A DNA stretch of 64,000 nucleotides from Pseudomonas sp. Leaf48. GTDB lineage: Bacteria > Pseudomonadota > Gammaproteobacteria > Pseudomonadales > Pseudomonadaceae. Below, in pieces: positions 25,358 through 33,741 of the stretch. How positions within the stretch are numbered: position 1 is the stretch's first letter; every line of letters starts with the position of its first letter. Under the pieces are notes generated by a model, which worked only from the letters and a program-made list of their open reading frames with translations, did not search any database and was not told the DNA's origin. The translations under genes were made by a program, and so were the position numbers. Location of the stretch: NCBI RefSeq assembly GCF_001421885.1, contig NZ_LMLH01000029.1:92175-156174 (forward strand), read 5' to 3'.

Positions 25358-27388
25358 ATGTTTGGTAAATTAAGTTGGGAAGCGGTCCCGTTCCACGAGC
25401 CGATCGTGATGGTGACCATCGCCATGATCGCGCTGGGTGGTCTGGCACTGTTTGCAGGTATCACTTATTTCAAGAAGTGGACCTACCTGTGGACCGAGTG
25501 GCTGACGTCGGTCGACCACAAGAAAATCGGCGTGATGTACATCATCGTCGCCATGGTCATGCTGCTGCGCGGTTTTGCCGACGCCATCATGATGCGTACC
25601 CAGTTGGCCATGGCCACCGAGGGTTCGCCTGGCTACCTGCCACCTGAACACTATGACCAGATCTTCACCGCCCACGGTGTGATCATGATCATCTTCATGG
25701 CGATGCCATTCTTCACCGGCCTGATGAACCTTGCAGTGCCGCTGCAGATCGGCGCGCGTGACGTTGCCTACCCGTTCCTGAACTCCCTGAGCTTCTGGCT
25801 GCTGGTTTCCGGCGTGGTGCTGATCAACCTGTCCCTGGGCGTCGGCGAATTCGCCAAGACCGGCTGGGTTGCCTATCCACCGCTGTCGGGTCTGCAATAC
25901 AGCCCTGGCGTGGGGATGGACTACTACATCTGGGCGCTACAGCTATCGGGTCTGGGGACAACGCTGACGGGGGTCAACTTCCTGGCCACCGTGCTGAAAA
26001 TGCGTACCCCTGGCATGAAGCTGATGGACATGCCGATCTTCACCTGGACCTGCACCTGGGCCAACGTCCTGATCGTGGCTTCGTTCCCGATCCTGACCGC
26101 TACCCTGGCACTGCTGACGCTTGACCGTTACATGGATTTCCACATTTTCACCAACGAACTTGGTGGCAATCCGATGATGTACGTGAACCTGTTCTGGGCA
26201 TGGGGTCACCCTGAGGTGTACATCCTGATCCTGCCAGCGTTCGGTATCTTCTCTGAAGTCATCTCGACCTTCACCGGCAAGAAACTGTTCGGCCACCATT
26301 CGATGGTCTACGCATCGGGCGCGATCTCGATCCTGGGCTTCATGGTCTGGCTGCACCACTTCTTCACCATGGGTTCGGGTGCCAGCGTCAACGCCTTCTT
26401 CGGTCTGGCGACGATGCTGATTTCCATCCCGACGGGTGTGAAACTGTTCAACTGGCTGTTCACCATCTACCAGGGCCGTCTGCGTTTCACCAGCCAGGTG
26501 CTGTGGACCCTGGGCTTCATGGTGACCTTCGCCATTGGCGGCATGACCGGCGTACTGCTGGCCATCCCGGGTGCCGACTTCGTACTGCACAACAGCCTGT
26601 TCGTGATCGCGCACTTCCACAACGTGATCATCGGCGGCGCAGTATTCGGCTACATCGCAGGCTTCGCGTTCTACTTCCCGAAAGCGTTCGGCTTCAAGCT
26701 GCACGAAGGTTGGGGCAAGGCAGCGTTCTGGTTCTGGATCAGCGGCTTTTTCGTCGCGTTCATGCCGCTCTACGCTCTGGGCTTCATGGGCATGACCCGT
26801 CGCCTGAACGCCACCACCAACCCTGAGTGGGTGCCGTACCTGTACGTCGCCATGTTCGGTGCGGTGATGATCGCCGTGGGTATCGCTTGCCAGCTGATCC
26901 AGCTCTACGTAAGTGTGCGTGACCGCAAGAAGCCAGAGAACATGTGCGAACACGGTGACCCGTGGAATGCTCACACTCTGGAATGGTCGACCTCTTCGCC
27001 ACCTCCGTTCTACAACTTCGCCGTGCTGCCAAAAGCCGACGTTGTCGACCCGTTCACCGAAGCCAAGGAAAACGGCACTGCGTACAAGGCCCCGGCCAAG
27101 TACCAGCCGATCCACATGCCAAACAACACCGCGACCGGTGTGGTCATGGGCGCACTGTTGACCGTGTTCGGCTTCGCGATGATCTGGCACATCTGGTGGC
27201 TGGCAATCGCTAGCCTGGCCGGCACCGTGATCTACTTCGTGATCCACGCGGCCCGTGATGATCAAGGCTATATGGTGCCGGTCGACGTGATCGAGCGCAT
27301 CGAAGCCGAGCAGCACAAGCGTCTGGTAGCAGCCGGGAAAGTCCCAGCCACTGCCACCCGTGTTGAAACCTCGTTGGAACAGGCTTAA
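25358..27388 (+). CDS. cyoB: Cytochrome bo3 ubiquinol oxidase subunit I
   Basis: The 676-residue catalytic subunit carries low-spin haem b and the haem o3-CuB centre where oxygen is reduced, and it pumps protons. Visible family motifs include FTAHGVIMI (haem b His), WGHPEVYILILPAFG (CuB His cross-linked to Tyr), HHFFTMGSG and IAHFHNVIIGG (haem ligands). About 15 membrane segments are present, as expected. It follows cyoA by 3 bp with GAGGAGTAAACG as ribosome-binding site. Confidence 0.98.
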   Translation: MFGKLSWEAVPFHEPIVMVTIAMIALGGLALFAGITYFKKWTYLWTEWLTSVDHKKIGVMYIIVAMVMLLRGFADAIMMRTQLAMATEGSPGYLPPEHYDQIFTAHGVIMIIFMAMPFFTGLMNLAVPLQIGARDVAYPFLNSLSFWLLVSGVVLINLSLGVGEFAKTGWVAYPPLSGLQYSPGVGMDYYIWALQLSGLGTTLTGVNFLATVLKMRTPGMKLMDMPIFTWTCTWANVLIVASFPILTATLALLTLDRYMDFHIFTNELGGNPMMYVNLFWAWGHPEVYILILPAFGIFSEVISTFTGKKLFGHHSMVYASGAISILGFMVWLHHFFTMGSGASVNAFFGLATMLISIPTGVKLFNWLFTIYQGRLRFTSQVLWTLGFMVTFAIGGMTGVLLAIPGADFVLHNSLFVIAHFHNVIIGGAVFGYIAGFAFYFPKAFGFKLHEGWGKAAFWFWISGFFVAFMPLYALGFMGMTRRLNATTNPEWVPYLYVAMFGAVMIAVGIACQLIQLYVSVRDRKKPENMCEHGDPWNAHTLEWSTSSPPPFYNFAVLPKADVVDPFTEAKENGTAYKAPAKYQPIHMPNNTATGVVMGALLTVFGFAMIWHIWWLAIASLAGTVIYFVIHAARDDQGYMVPVDVIERIEAEQHKRLVAAGKVPATATRVETSLEQA

Positions 27389-27391
27389 ACC

Positions 27392-28018
27392 ATGTCGAAC
27401 TTAGTGACCAATGCTGGACACACCCATGTCGATGGACATGGGCATGATGACCATCACCACGACTCGGGCGAGATGACCGTATTCGGCTTCTGGCTCTACC
27501 TGATGACCGACTGCATTCTGTTTGCGTCGATCTTCGCAGCGTACGCGGTACTGGTTAACAACGTAGCGGGTGGCCCGTCGGGCCACGACATCTTCGAACT
27601 GCCATACGTACTGGGCGAAACCGCTCTGCTGCTGTTCAGTTCGATCACCTACGGCTTCGCCATGCTGGCGTTGTACAAGGGTAACAAGAAGGCAGTGCTG
27701 GGCTGGCTGGGCATGACCTTCCTGCTTGGCGCAGGCTTTATCGGCATGGAGATCAACGAGTTCCACCTGCTGATCTCCGAAGGCTACGGCCCTAGCCGTT
27801 CCGGCTTCCTGTCCGCGTTCTTCACCCTGGTCGGTACCCACGGTCTGCACGTGTCCGCGGGTCTGATCTGGATGGGCATCATGATGTACCAGGTCAACAA
27901 ACATGGCCTGACGTCGACCAACAAGACTCGCCTGAGCTGCCTGAGCCTGTTCTGGCACTTCCTGGACGTGGTCTGGATCTGCGTCTTCACCGTTGTCTAC
28001 CTGATGGGGACCCTGTAA
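27392..28018 (+). CDS. cyoC: Cytochrome bo3 ubiquinol oxidase subunit III
   Basis: The 208-residue membrane subunit has five hydrophobic segments and the family sequences FGFWLYLMTDCILFASIFAAY and GTHGLHVSAGLIWM, WHFLDVVWICVFT. A His/Asp-rich N-terminus (HVDGHGHDDHHHDSG) is common in pseudomonads. It starts 3 bp after cyoB and its stop overlaps the cyoD start in TAATG. Confidence 0.97.
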   Translation: MSNLVTNAGHTHVDGHGHDDHHHDSGEMTVFGFWLYLMTDCILFASIFAAYAVLVNNVAGGPSGHDIFELPYVLGETALLLFSSITYGFAMLALYKGNKKAVLGWLGMTFLLGAGFIGMEINEFHLLISEGYGPSRSGFLSAFFTLVGTHGLHVSAGLIWMGIMMYQVNKHGLTSTNKTRLSCLSLFWHFLDVVWICVFTVVYLMGTL

Positions 28019-28353
28019 TGGCTAATGCACACTCCCATGACAGCCATGATGCTGGCCACGGCAGCGTAAAGTCTTACGCCATCGGCTTCATCCTGTCGGT
28101 GATCCTGACCGTCATCCCGTTTGGCCTGGTGATGTATCCAAGCCTGCCGAAGACCATGACGCTGGCAATCGTTCTGCTGTTCGCGGTAATCCAGGTGGTC
28201 GTTCACCTGTATTACTTCCTGCACCTGGACCGTTCCATGGCTCAGCGTAACAACGTGATTGCGTTCGTCTTCACAGCCATTGTGATCGTCCTGCTGGTTG
28301 GCCTGTCGTTGTGGATCATGTTCAGCATCCACACGTTCATGATGGCGAAGTGA
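28018..28353 (+). CDS. cyoD: Cytochrome bo3 ubiquinol oxidase subunit IV
   Basis: The 111-residue accessory subunit has three membrane segments and the VVHLYYFLHLD motif of CyoD. It helps assemble the CuB centre. Its ATG overlaps the cyoC stop by one base, so translation is probably coupled. A His-containing N-terminus (MANAHSHDSHDAGHGS) precedes the first helix. Confidence 0.96.
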   Translation: MANAHSHDSHDAGHGSVKSYAIGFILSVILTVIPFGLVMYPSLPKTMTLAIVLLFAVIQVVVHLYYFLHLDRSMAQRNNVIAFVFTAIVIVLLVGLSLWIMFSIHTFMMAK

Positions 28354-28364
28354 GGTAAGTCCGC

Positions 28365-29252
28365 ATGTCCCTCAAGCACTTTATCCAAATCACCAAACCG
28401 GGGATCATTTTCGGTAACGTGCTTTCTGTGGCAGGCGGATTTTTCCTGGCCTCCAAAGGGCATGTCGATCTGGCCATCTTCCTGGCCGCCATGATCGGCA
28501 CGTCCCTGGTAGTCGCCTCCGGTTGCGTGTTCAACAACTGCATCGACCGCGACATCGACCTGAAGATGGAGCGCACCAAGAACCGGGTGTTGGTCCAGGG
28601 CTTGATCTCCCTGAAACTGGCCCTGATCTACGCGACTGTCCTGGGTGTCGCCGGCGTTGTGTTGTTGTACAAAGTAGCCAATCCGCTGGCTGCTTTGTTC
28701 GCGGTCATCGGCTTCGTGATCTACGTCGGCTTCTACAGCCTGTACCTCAAGCGCAAGTCGGTTCACGGCACGCTGGTGGGCAGTCTGTCGGGCGCCATGC
28801 CGCCGGTGATCGGCTACGTCGCGGTAAGCAATACCTTCGACATGGCCGCGCTGACCCTGCTGGTGATGTTCAGCCTGTGGCAGATGCCGCATTCCTACGC
28901 CATCGCGATCTTCCGCTTCAACGATTACCTGGCCGCATCGATTCCGGTGCTGCCAGTCAAGCGCGGAATCAAGGTGGCCAAGAAGCACATCCTGCTCTAC
29001 ATCCTGGCGTTCCTCGTGGCGACCTTGATGCTGACCTTCAGCGGCTACGCCGGCATGAGCTACCTCGCCGTCGCCGCCGCCATGGGCATGTACTGGCTGT
29101 ACATGGCCTGGACCGGCTACAAGGCAGTGGATGACACGGTCTGGGCACGCAAGCTGTTCGTGTTCTCGATCTTCACCATTACCGCGTTGAGCGTGATGAT
29201 GTCCCTGGACTTCAAAGTGCCGGCAGAGCTGTTGCTGACGTACGCGCCTTAA
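28365..29252 (+). CDS. cyoE: Protohaem IX farnesyltransferase (haem o synthase)
   Basis: The 295-residue UbiA-type prenyltransferase adds a farnesyl group to haem b to make haem o for the oxidase. The first Asp-rich motif NNCIDRDIDLKMERTKNR (about 58-75) binds the prenyl diphosphate; a second polar loop follows DDTVWARKLF. About nine membrane segments are present. It ends the cyo operon, with 11 bp after cyoD and a terminator 18 bp after the stop. Confidence 0.97.
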   Translation: MSLKHFIQITKPGIIFGNVLSVAGGFFLASKGHVDLAIFLAAMIGTSLVVASGCVFNNCIDRDIDLKMERTKNRVLVQGLISLKLALIYATVLGVAGVVLLYKVANPLAALFAVIGFVIYVGFYSLYLKRKSVHGTLVGSLSGAMPPVIGYVAVSNTFDMAALTLLVMFSLWQMPHSYAIAIFRFNDYLAASIPVLPVKRGIKVAKKHILLYILAFLVATLMLTFSGYAGMSYLAVAAAMGMYWLYMAWTGYKAVDDTVWARKLFVFSIFTITALSVMMSLDFKVPAELLLTYAP

Positions 29253-29269
29253 GATTCAGATGCTGCACC

Positions 29270-29309
29270 GAAAAGCCCCGCCTTCGAGAGAAGCGCGGGG
29301 CTTTTTGTT
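29270..29309 (+). terminator. Terminator of the cyo operon (copy 1 of a 40-bp duplication)
   Basis: AAAAGCCCCGC pairs with GCGGGGCTTTT around CTTCGAGAGAA, followed by T-rich sequence. The same 40 bases recur exactly at 30127-30166, on the far side of the HigBA-type cassette. Confidence 0.92.
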
Positions 29310-29315
29310 TGGATG

Positions 29316-29359
29316 TGTCTCGTCCTGAATAAGGTTTGCACCTGTTTCAGGACGAGACA
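29316..29359. repeat. 14-bp perfect inverted repeat
   Basis: TGTCTCGTCCTGAA (29316-29329) and TTCAGGACGAGACA (29346-29359) are exact reverse complements across 16 bp. It has no T-tract, so it is not a simple terminator. It resembles insertion-sequence ends or junctions in style, but I cannot name an element. Confidence 0.6.
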
Positions 29360-29423
29360 ATGCTTTTTAGCAGGTCGAGGTCGTTAGCAGGGTTTGTCAG
29401 GAAGATGACTCGCCGGTTGCCTG

Positions 29424-29446
29424 ACTATAAGCATATTGCGTATAGT
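29424..29446 (+). promoter_or_regulatory. Putative toxin-antitoxin operator
   Basis: ACTATA and TATAGT are inverted across 11 bp and end 6 bp before the toxin start. An antitoxin dimer bound here would block transcription, the usual autoregulation of HigBA-type operons. TATAAG/TATAGT may also serve as the -10 element, giving a very short leader. Confidence 0.55.
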
Positions 29447-29452
29447 TAGGCG

Positions 29453-29797
29453 ATGCGAACCGTATTCTTCGAAACCACATCCTTTACTGCCACCGTTGGC
29501 AATTATCTGACGGACGATGAGTATCGTGCGCTGCAAACCCGCATGCAGCTCAATCCCCTGGCGGGCGATGTGATGCCTCGCACGGGAGGCTTTCGAAAAC
29601 TCCGCTGGGCCGATGAGCGTCGAGGAAAAGGCAGGCGAGGTGGCTTGCGGGTTATCTATTATTGGCTTATGAATGATGGCCAGTTCTGGATGTTTGCAAT
29701 TTATGACAAAGATGAGCTTGAGAATTTGACCGCCGACCAAGAGAAGGTGCTCAAGAAAGCCATAGAAACAGAGTTGAAAAAACGAGGTACCCCATGA
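29453..29797 (+). CDS. Type II toxin, RelE/HigB family
   Basis: The 114-residue protein has the RelE/HigB2 fold features: a basic stretch GGFRKLRWADERRGKGRRGG (about 45-64), then LRVIYYWLMNDGQFWMFAIYDKDELENLT. Such toxins cut mRNA on the ribosome. It overlaps the downstream HTH antitoxin gene by 4 bp, in toxin-first order, as in HigBA and the YgjM/NadS type. It sits between two copies of the cyo terminator, which suggests the pair was inserted here. Confidence 0.88.
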   Translation: MRTVFFETTSFTATVGNYLTDDEYRALQTRMQLNPLAGDVMPRTGGFRKLRWADERRGKGRRGGLRVIYYWLMNDGQFWMFAIYDKDELENLTADQEKVLKKAIETELKKRGTP

Positions 29798-30108
29798 AAA
29801 AACGCGACCTGTTTGCAGAGTTGATGCAGGGCGTTGATGAGATGGCGGCTCAACGCGAAGGCAAGATTACGTTGCGCAACACGACCGTGGAGGACATTCC
29901 GGCTCCTGAGGTGGGGGCGCAGGAAATCGTTGCACTACGGGAAAAGTTGCACATGTCCCAAGCCGTTTTCGCCAAGCGAATTCGCACCAGCCCCAGCACC
30001 CTGAGAAACTGGGAACAGCAAAAGTCGAAGCCAAATGCTCAGGCCGCCTTGTTGATCAGGTTGGTGGAGAAATTTCCGGATATGGTTGATCGACTGGCAG
30101 TCGTTTGA
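29794..30108 (+). CDS. HigA/NadS-type antitoxin with helix-turn-helix
   Basis: The 104-residue protein has a linker-like N-terminus (MKKRDLFAELMQGVDEMAAQ) that may wrap the toxin and an XRE-type HTH (LHMSQAVFAKRIRTSPSTLR and NWEQQKSKP, about 53-81). It neutralises the toxin encoded just upstream and represses the operon by binding the palindrome at 29424-29446 (inferred). Its start ATGA overlaps the toxin stop. Confidence 0.9.
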   Translation: MKKRDLFAELMQGVDEMAAQREGKITLRNTTVEDIPAPEVGAQEIVALREKLHMSQAVFAKRIRTSPSTLRNWEQQKSKPNAQAALLIRLVEKFPDMVDRLAVV

Positions 30109-30126
30109 TCAAACCATCGAACAATT

Positions 30127-30166
30127 GAAAAGCCCCGCCTTCGAGAGAAGCGCGGGGCTTTTTGTT
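30127..30166 (+). terminator. Terminator after the toxin-antitoxin pair (copy 2 of the 40-bp duplication)
   Basis: The 40 bases are identical to the cyo terminator at 29270-29309, including stem, loop and T-tract. It starts 18 bp after the antitoxin stop. Confidence 0.92.
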
Positions 30167-30168
30167 GG

Positions 30169-30366
30169 TGCAGTGTTTGGGATGGCAAGGCGGTGTCGCC
30201 GTTTGCGGAGTTTGACAAGGCCAATGTCTGGCTCGACGCGGCCACCAACAGCGTTCTGGCCCTGGGCTATCGGCCCTTGTTATTGTTGTTGCCATCAGCT
30301 TTATGGGTGCTTGGCCGCCGCTCCCTGAGCTTCACGCTGCTGTGTATTGGCGCAGCTGTGTGTTGA
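30169..30366 (+). pseudogene. Possible 3' remnant of a membrane-protein gene
   Basis: An open frame without start codon reads SVWDGKAVSPFAEFDKANVW and ends in a hydrophobic hairpin (LGYRPLLLLLPSALWVLGRR, then SFTLLCIGAAVC) before TGA at 30364-30366. It looks like the C-terminus of a coding sequence cut off at the terminator copy. I do not recognise the parent family. It could also be chance. Confidence 0.35.
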
Positions 30367-30416
30367 ACGGGCAAGGGCGAGAATTTTTTGCAGTACTGAT
30401 CAAGAGGACTGGCTAA

Positions 30417-30911
30417 ATGATTGGGAACATGACCTGCGATGAACGCTTCATCGCCCTGGCCAAGGAATTCGGTTACGACATCTATGGCGAAAACACCGTC
30501 GGCGGGCATTACGCACCGCTGATCCGTCACCACGACGAACTCTATATCAGCGGTCTGGTGCCACGCATGAACGGCAAAATTCACTACCCTGGCCGGGTCG
30601 GGCTGGATCTGACCCTGACCGATGCGCAAGCGGCAGCCGGCATCAGTGCGCTGCGTGGGCTGGCGCTGATCGTCGATGCGATCGGTTCGCTGGACAAAAT
30701 CAAATCGCTGATTCGGGTGACGGTGTATGTGAAGTCGACGGCGGATTTTGTCGACCTGAGCGAAGTGGCCAATGGTGCGTCGGATGTATTCAGCCATGTT
30801 CTGGGTGAGGCGGGCAAACACACGCGAACGACGGTTGGTGTTTATCAGTTACCGAAGAACGCCGCGATTGAGGTGGACATGATCGCGGCATTGCGTCCAT
30901 CGGTCTCCTGA
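30417..30911 (+). CDS. RidA/YjgF-family protein
   Basis: The 164-residue protein has the trimeric RidA fold, with ELYISGLVPRMNGKIHYPG near residues 41-59, the core Arg in IRVTVYVKSTADF and the family-like VEVDMIAAL end. RidA members hydrolyse reactive enamines/imines from PLP enzymes. This member resembles the longer YjgF-like group whose substrates are unknown. ATG 30417 or ATG 30429 (MTCDERF) could start it; AAGAGGACTGGCTAA precedes the first. Confidence 0.88.
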   Translation: MIGNMTCDERFIALAKEFGYDIYGENTVGGHYAPLIRHHDELYISGLVPRMNGKIHYPGRVGLDLTLTDAQAAAGISALRGLALIVDAIGSLDKIKSLIRVTVYVKSTADFVDLSEVANGASDVFSHVLGEAGKHTRTTVGVYQLPKNAAIEVDMIAALRPSVS

Positions 30912-30941
30912 ACAAGGATGGAATGAATCGCGGGCAATAAA

Positions 30942-30960
30942 ACGCCCCGCACTGGGGCGT
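30942..30960 (+). terminator. Weak hairpin after the RidA gene
   Basis: ACGCCCC pairs with GGGGCGT around GCACT. AAA precedes it and no T-tract follows, since a REP-like element starts directly at 30960. Confidence 0.45.
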
Positions 30961-31156
30961 CATGCTGTTCACTCAAGCGGGGCACACACCTTGTGGTGAG
31001 GGGGCTTGTCGGACCGCCGCACCGCCCCGTTCGGCTGCGGAGCAGCCGCAAGACCAGTACACGCGGTGTATCTGATACGGCTCGGTGGCAGGTTTTGGGG
31101 CCGCTTCGCGGCCCAACGGGGCGGTGCGGCGGTCCGACAAGCCCCTCGCCTCAGGT
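30960..31156. repeat. Large palindromic repeat element (copy A)
   Basis: The left edge CATGCTGTTCACTCAAGCGG and the following ACACAC-TTGTGG-GAGGGGGCTTG order match the left end of the element at 63776-63971. A perfect 31-bp inverted repeat (31001-31031 and 31115-31145, core TTGTCGGACCGCCGCACC) encloses a second hairpin, GGCTGCGGAGCAGCC. The right terminal repeat seen in the other copy is missing. It fills the 290-bp gap between the RidA gene and the next gene. Confidence 0.75.
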
Positions 31157-31201
31157 AAGCCTTCCACCGGTGAACTTCAGCAGAATTAATGACGCTTTGG
31201 A

Positions 31202-31906
31202 TTATTGCGCGGCGATGCTGTAGCCGGTAAAAGCGGTCTGCTGTTGCAGGGCGGTGATGATGTTCTTGCGGTTGACCGCCAGTTCAGCCCCGGAGTTGTC
31301 CAGGAACGTCTCGCCGTCCAGTTCCGCTTCTTCGCCTTCGCCAACGAAGGTAAAGCCGAGGAACTCCAGGGCTTCGCGGTCGACGTTCAAGCGCGAGCGC
31401 GGGGTGCGCAACGGCAAGGTGACGCTCACGCCGTCCTTGCTGATGGTGAACACTTCGACTTCTTTCTTGGCCCGTGCGGCTTTGCTTTTGCTGCTGCCAG
31501 GGTTGCTGATGGCCTGGTGTGTCTGGTTGAGCACCTTCAGGGCCAGGCCGTAGACGATCTCCTGAAACGCCGGGTCGTCCTTGAAACTGGAAAGGATGCG
31601 GCTGATCGGGAACTTGCTGCTCAGGTCTTCCAGAGCTGCGATGTCGGCGGCTTCGGCGTCTTTGAGTTGCTTGAGCTGGCCCATCAGTTCGTAGGCCTTA
31701 TCGTCGTCGAAGCTGTCATGAGCCTGGCGAATGGCGGCGCGCAGCTCGCGAATCTGGTCGCTTTCGCGAGTGGACTGGAAAGCGTCCAGCACCATCTCGC
31801 TGATGGTCTTGGCCTGGGGCACGTGCTGTGAAAGATTGATGGAGTTTTCGTATTCCGCTTTGGACGACAAGGTGACTACGGATTCAGCGGTGTTGGAATC
31901 GGACAT
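31202..31906 (-). CDS. Conserved hypothetical protein
   Basis: The 234-residue soluble protein has a helical, charged N-terminal half (ESDQIRELRAAIRQAHDSFD and DDKAYELMGQLKQLKDAEAA) and a C-terminal part with a basic linker (SSKSKAARAKKEVEVF) and a beta-rich end. No family is recognised. ATG 31906 (MSDSNTAESVVTL) is chosen; the frame runs to 31951, but no ribosome-binding site is better there. The basic linker could suggest nucleic-acid contact, which is inference only. Confidence 0.65.
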   Translation of the reverse strand: MSDSNTAESVVTLSSKAEYENSINLSQHVPQAKTISEMVLDAFQSTRESDQIRELRAAIRQAHDSFDDDKAYELMGQLKQLKDAEAADIAALEDLSSKFPISRILSSFKDDPAFQEIVYGLALKVLNQTHQAISNPGSSKSKAARAKKEVEVFTISKDGVSVTLPLRTPRSRLNVDREALEFLGFTFVGEGEEAELDGETFLDNSGAELAVNRKNIITALQQQTAFTGYSIAAQ

Positions 31907-32039
31907 TGAAATTTCACTACTTCTGTAACTTGAATTGAGGCGAGAAAGCACGGGGGCCTTTTCAGGTCGCCTAATCTATTGGACCGGGGCGGCGTTGTCA
32001 CGGATCAACAGGTGGCTGGTCATATTTTTGCCTTTCTGT

Positions 32040-32207
32040 GGGGGTGACCCTGCTCGCGATGGAGGTTAACGATAATGCGTTCATTCTGGATGAGCGCGGT
32101 GCCCCTGAGTCCATCGCGAGCCTGCTCGCTCCTACAGTTGATCTGATTTGCCACGGATGTTGTGAGCGACACATGAACCTTGTGGGAGCGAGCCTGCTCG
32201 CGATGCA
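32040..32207. repeat. REP doublet plus single REP, GGAGCGAGCCTGCTCGCG type
   Basis: A degenerate doublet (32040-32136) contains TGCTCGCGATGGAGGTTAAC on the left and CCATCGCGAGCCTGCTCGCT on the right, with the inner TAACGATAATGCG found in other doublets of the window. A third, single REP lies at 32181-32207. Together they fill the 314-bp gap between 31906 and the histidine kinase gene. Confidence 0.8.
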
Positions 32208-32220
32208 GGTAGCGCGGTCC

Positions 32221-33741
32221 TCACACCTGATTCGGTACATTGAGGTTCATCGACCGCTGCGCCAATGAAGTGGCCGTTTGCTCATCGATCGGTAACGAAA
32301 ACCGCAACGTCGCCCCCCGTCCCGGCACATCGATCAACTGAATCTCGCGCCCGTGCAGTTGCAGGATTCGGTGCACGATCCGCAGCCCCAGCCCGCCATC
32401 GCGCCGCGCACCACCAATGTTGAATGGCCGCAGGAACAGACCTTCGCGCAGTTCGGGGGCGATGCCGGGGCCGGTGTCGCTGACGGTCACTTCGACGAAA
32501 GATCCCTGCGCACGCAAGCTCAGTTCAACTTCTCCGCCCGTAGGGGTATGGCGCAGGGCGTTGTCGAACAGGTTGGTCAGCACTCGTTCGATCAGCCCCA
32601 GGTCGGCACAGGCCGCCGACACATTGGCTGCGAAGCAGGCTTTGAGTTCCACCTGGCGGGCTTCGGCGGTGAGCTCGAATTTCTGAAAAATATCCTGCGT
32701 CAGATCCGTCAGGGAAAAGCGTTCCAGCACCGGTTGCACGAAACCGTGCTCCAGGCGCACCAGCTCCAGCAGCGACTGCGCCAGCCCCCCGACCTTGCGG
32801 CTTTGATCCAGGGCAATGCCCAGATAGCGACGGCGGTCGGCAGGGGACAGCGTGGCGTCCTTGAGCGAAAGGGTTTCCAGATAACCGTGCAGGGAGGCCA
32901 GCGGTGTGCGCAGGTCGTGGGAGATGTTTGCCACCAGTTCGCGACGCTCCTGGTCCTGGCGGGTCAGGGTGCGCCATTGCTCGCCGAGGCGTGCCTGCAT
33001 CTGCCGGAAAGTGGCATCGAGTATGGAAATTTCATCGTGCCCGGCAGTTATTTCCGCAGGGATGGGCAGGGTCGCAGAGGCCGGGACGCCATCGATGTCG
33101 AACCGGCTGACGGTTTCGGTCAGGCGGCGCAATGGCCGGGTGATCAGGGCAAACGCGGCAAGACCGGCAATCAGGCACAGCAGCGCGACCAGTGCGATGG
33201 ACAGCAATGCGGTATTGAGTGCCGCGCTGGTCGCACCACGCGCGGCCAGGCGATCGTGATCTTCGCCGAGCAACACCACATACAGATAACCGACCTGCTT
33301 GCCATCGACCTTCAACGGCGCGGCGCTGAACACCTTGTGCGCATCGACGCTGCGCGGATCGTCGCCGGGAATCGGCAGGGCTTCGCCCCTGAGCAGGCGC
33401 TGGATCGGTGCCAGGTCGACCTGCTCGCGCTGTATCCGGCCTTCAGGCGCGGCGCTGCCGACAATCTTGCCCTGGTTGTCGAGCAGGTACACCTCGACAC
33501 TCGGGTTGACCAGCATCAGTTGACTGAACAGATCGCGCACGGCATCGGGCATCAGGCCCTGGGTGTTCATCAGAACGGTGTCGTTGGCGATGTGTTGCGC
33601 CAGGTCCCGGGACACCCCTTGCACCACTTCCTGTTCATGCATCTGGTTGGAGCGCACCTGCATCCACGCCGAGGTACCGCAACACACCAGCAGCAGCGCG
33701 GCGAACACCAGGGACAGGCGTTGCGTCAGGGTCAGCCTCAT
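32221..33741 (-). CDS. Two-component sensor histidine kinase
   Basis: The 506-residue kinase has an N-terminal membrane helix (about 8-28), a periplasmic sensor domain (about 30-170), a second helix (LLSIALVALLCLIAGLAAFA), a HAMP region, a HisKA box (NISHDLRTPLASLHGY, His near 272) and an HATPase domain (NLFDNALRHTP, DTGPGIAP, GLGLRIV). It overlaps its response-regulator gene by 4 bp (ATGA). The pair is divergent from exported methionine sulfoxide reductases, which suggests envelope oxidative stress as signal (inference). Confidence 0.94.
   Translation of the reverse strand: MRLTLTQRLSLVFAALLLVCCGTSAWMQVRSNQMHEQEVVQGVSRDLAQHIANDTVLMNTQGLMPDAVRDLFSQLMLVNPSVEVYLLDNQGKIVGSAAPEGRIQREQVDLAPIQRLLRGEALPIPGDDPRSVDAHKVFSAAPLKVDGKQVGYLYVVLLGEDHDRLAARGATSAALNTALLSIALVALLCLIAGLAAFALITRPLRRLTETVSRFDIDGVPASATLPIPAEITAGHDEISILDATFRQMQARLGEQWRTLTRQDQERRELVANISHDLRTPLASLHGYLETLSLKDATLSPADRRRYLGIALDQSRKVGGLAQSLLELVRLEHGFVQPVLERFSLTDLTQDIFQKFELTAEARQVELKACFAANVSAACADLGLIERVLTNLFDNALRHTPTGGEVELSLRAQGSFVEVTVSDTGPGIAPELREGLFLRPFNIGGARRDGGLGLRIVHRILQLHGREIQLIDVPGRGATLRFSLPIDEQTATSLAQRSMNLNVPNQV

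Noticed and set aside
25943..27316. A 457-codon minus-strand open frame within cyoB
   Set aside because: It is the antisense of a highly conserved oxidase subunit, with His/Arg/Gln-rich composition.
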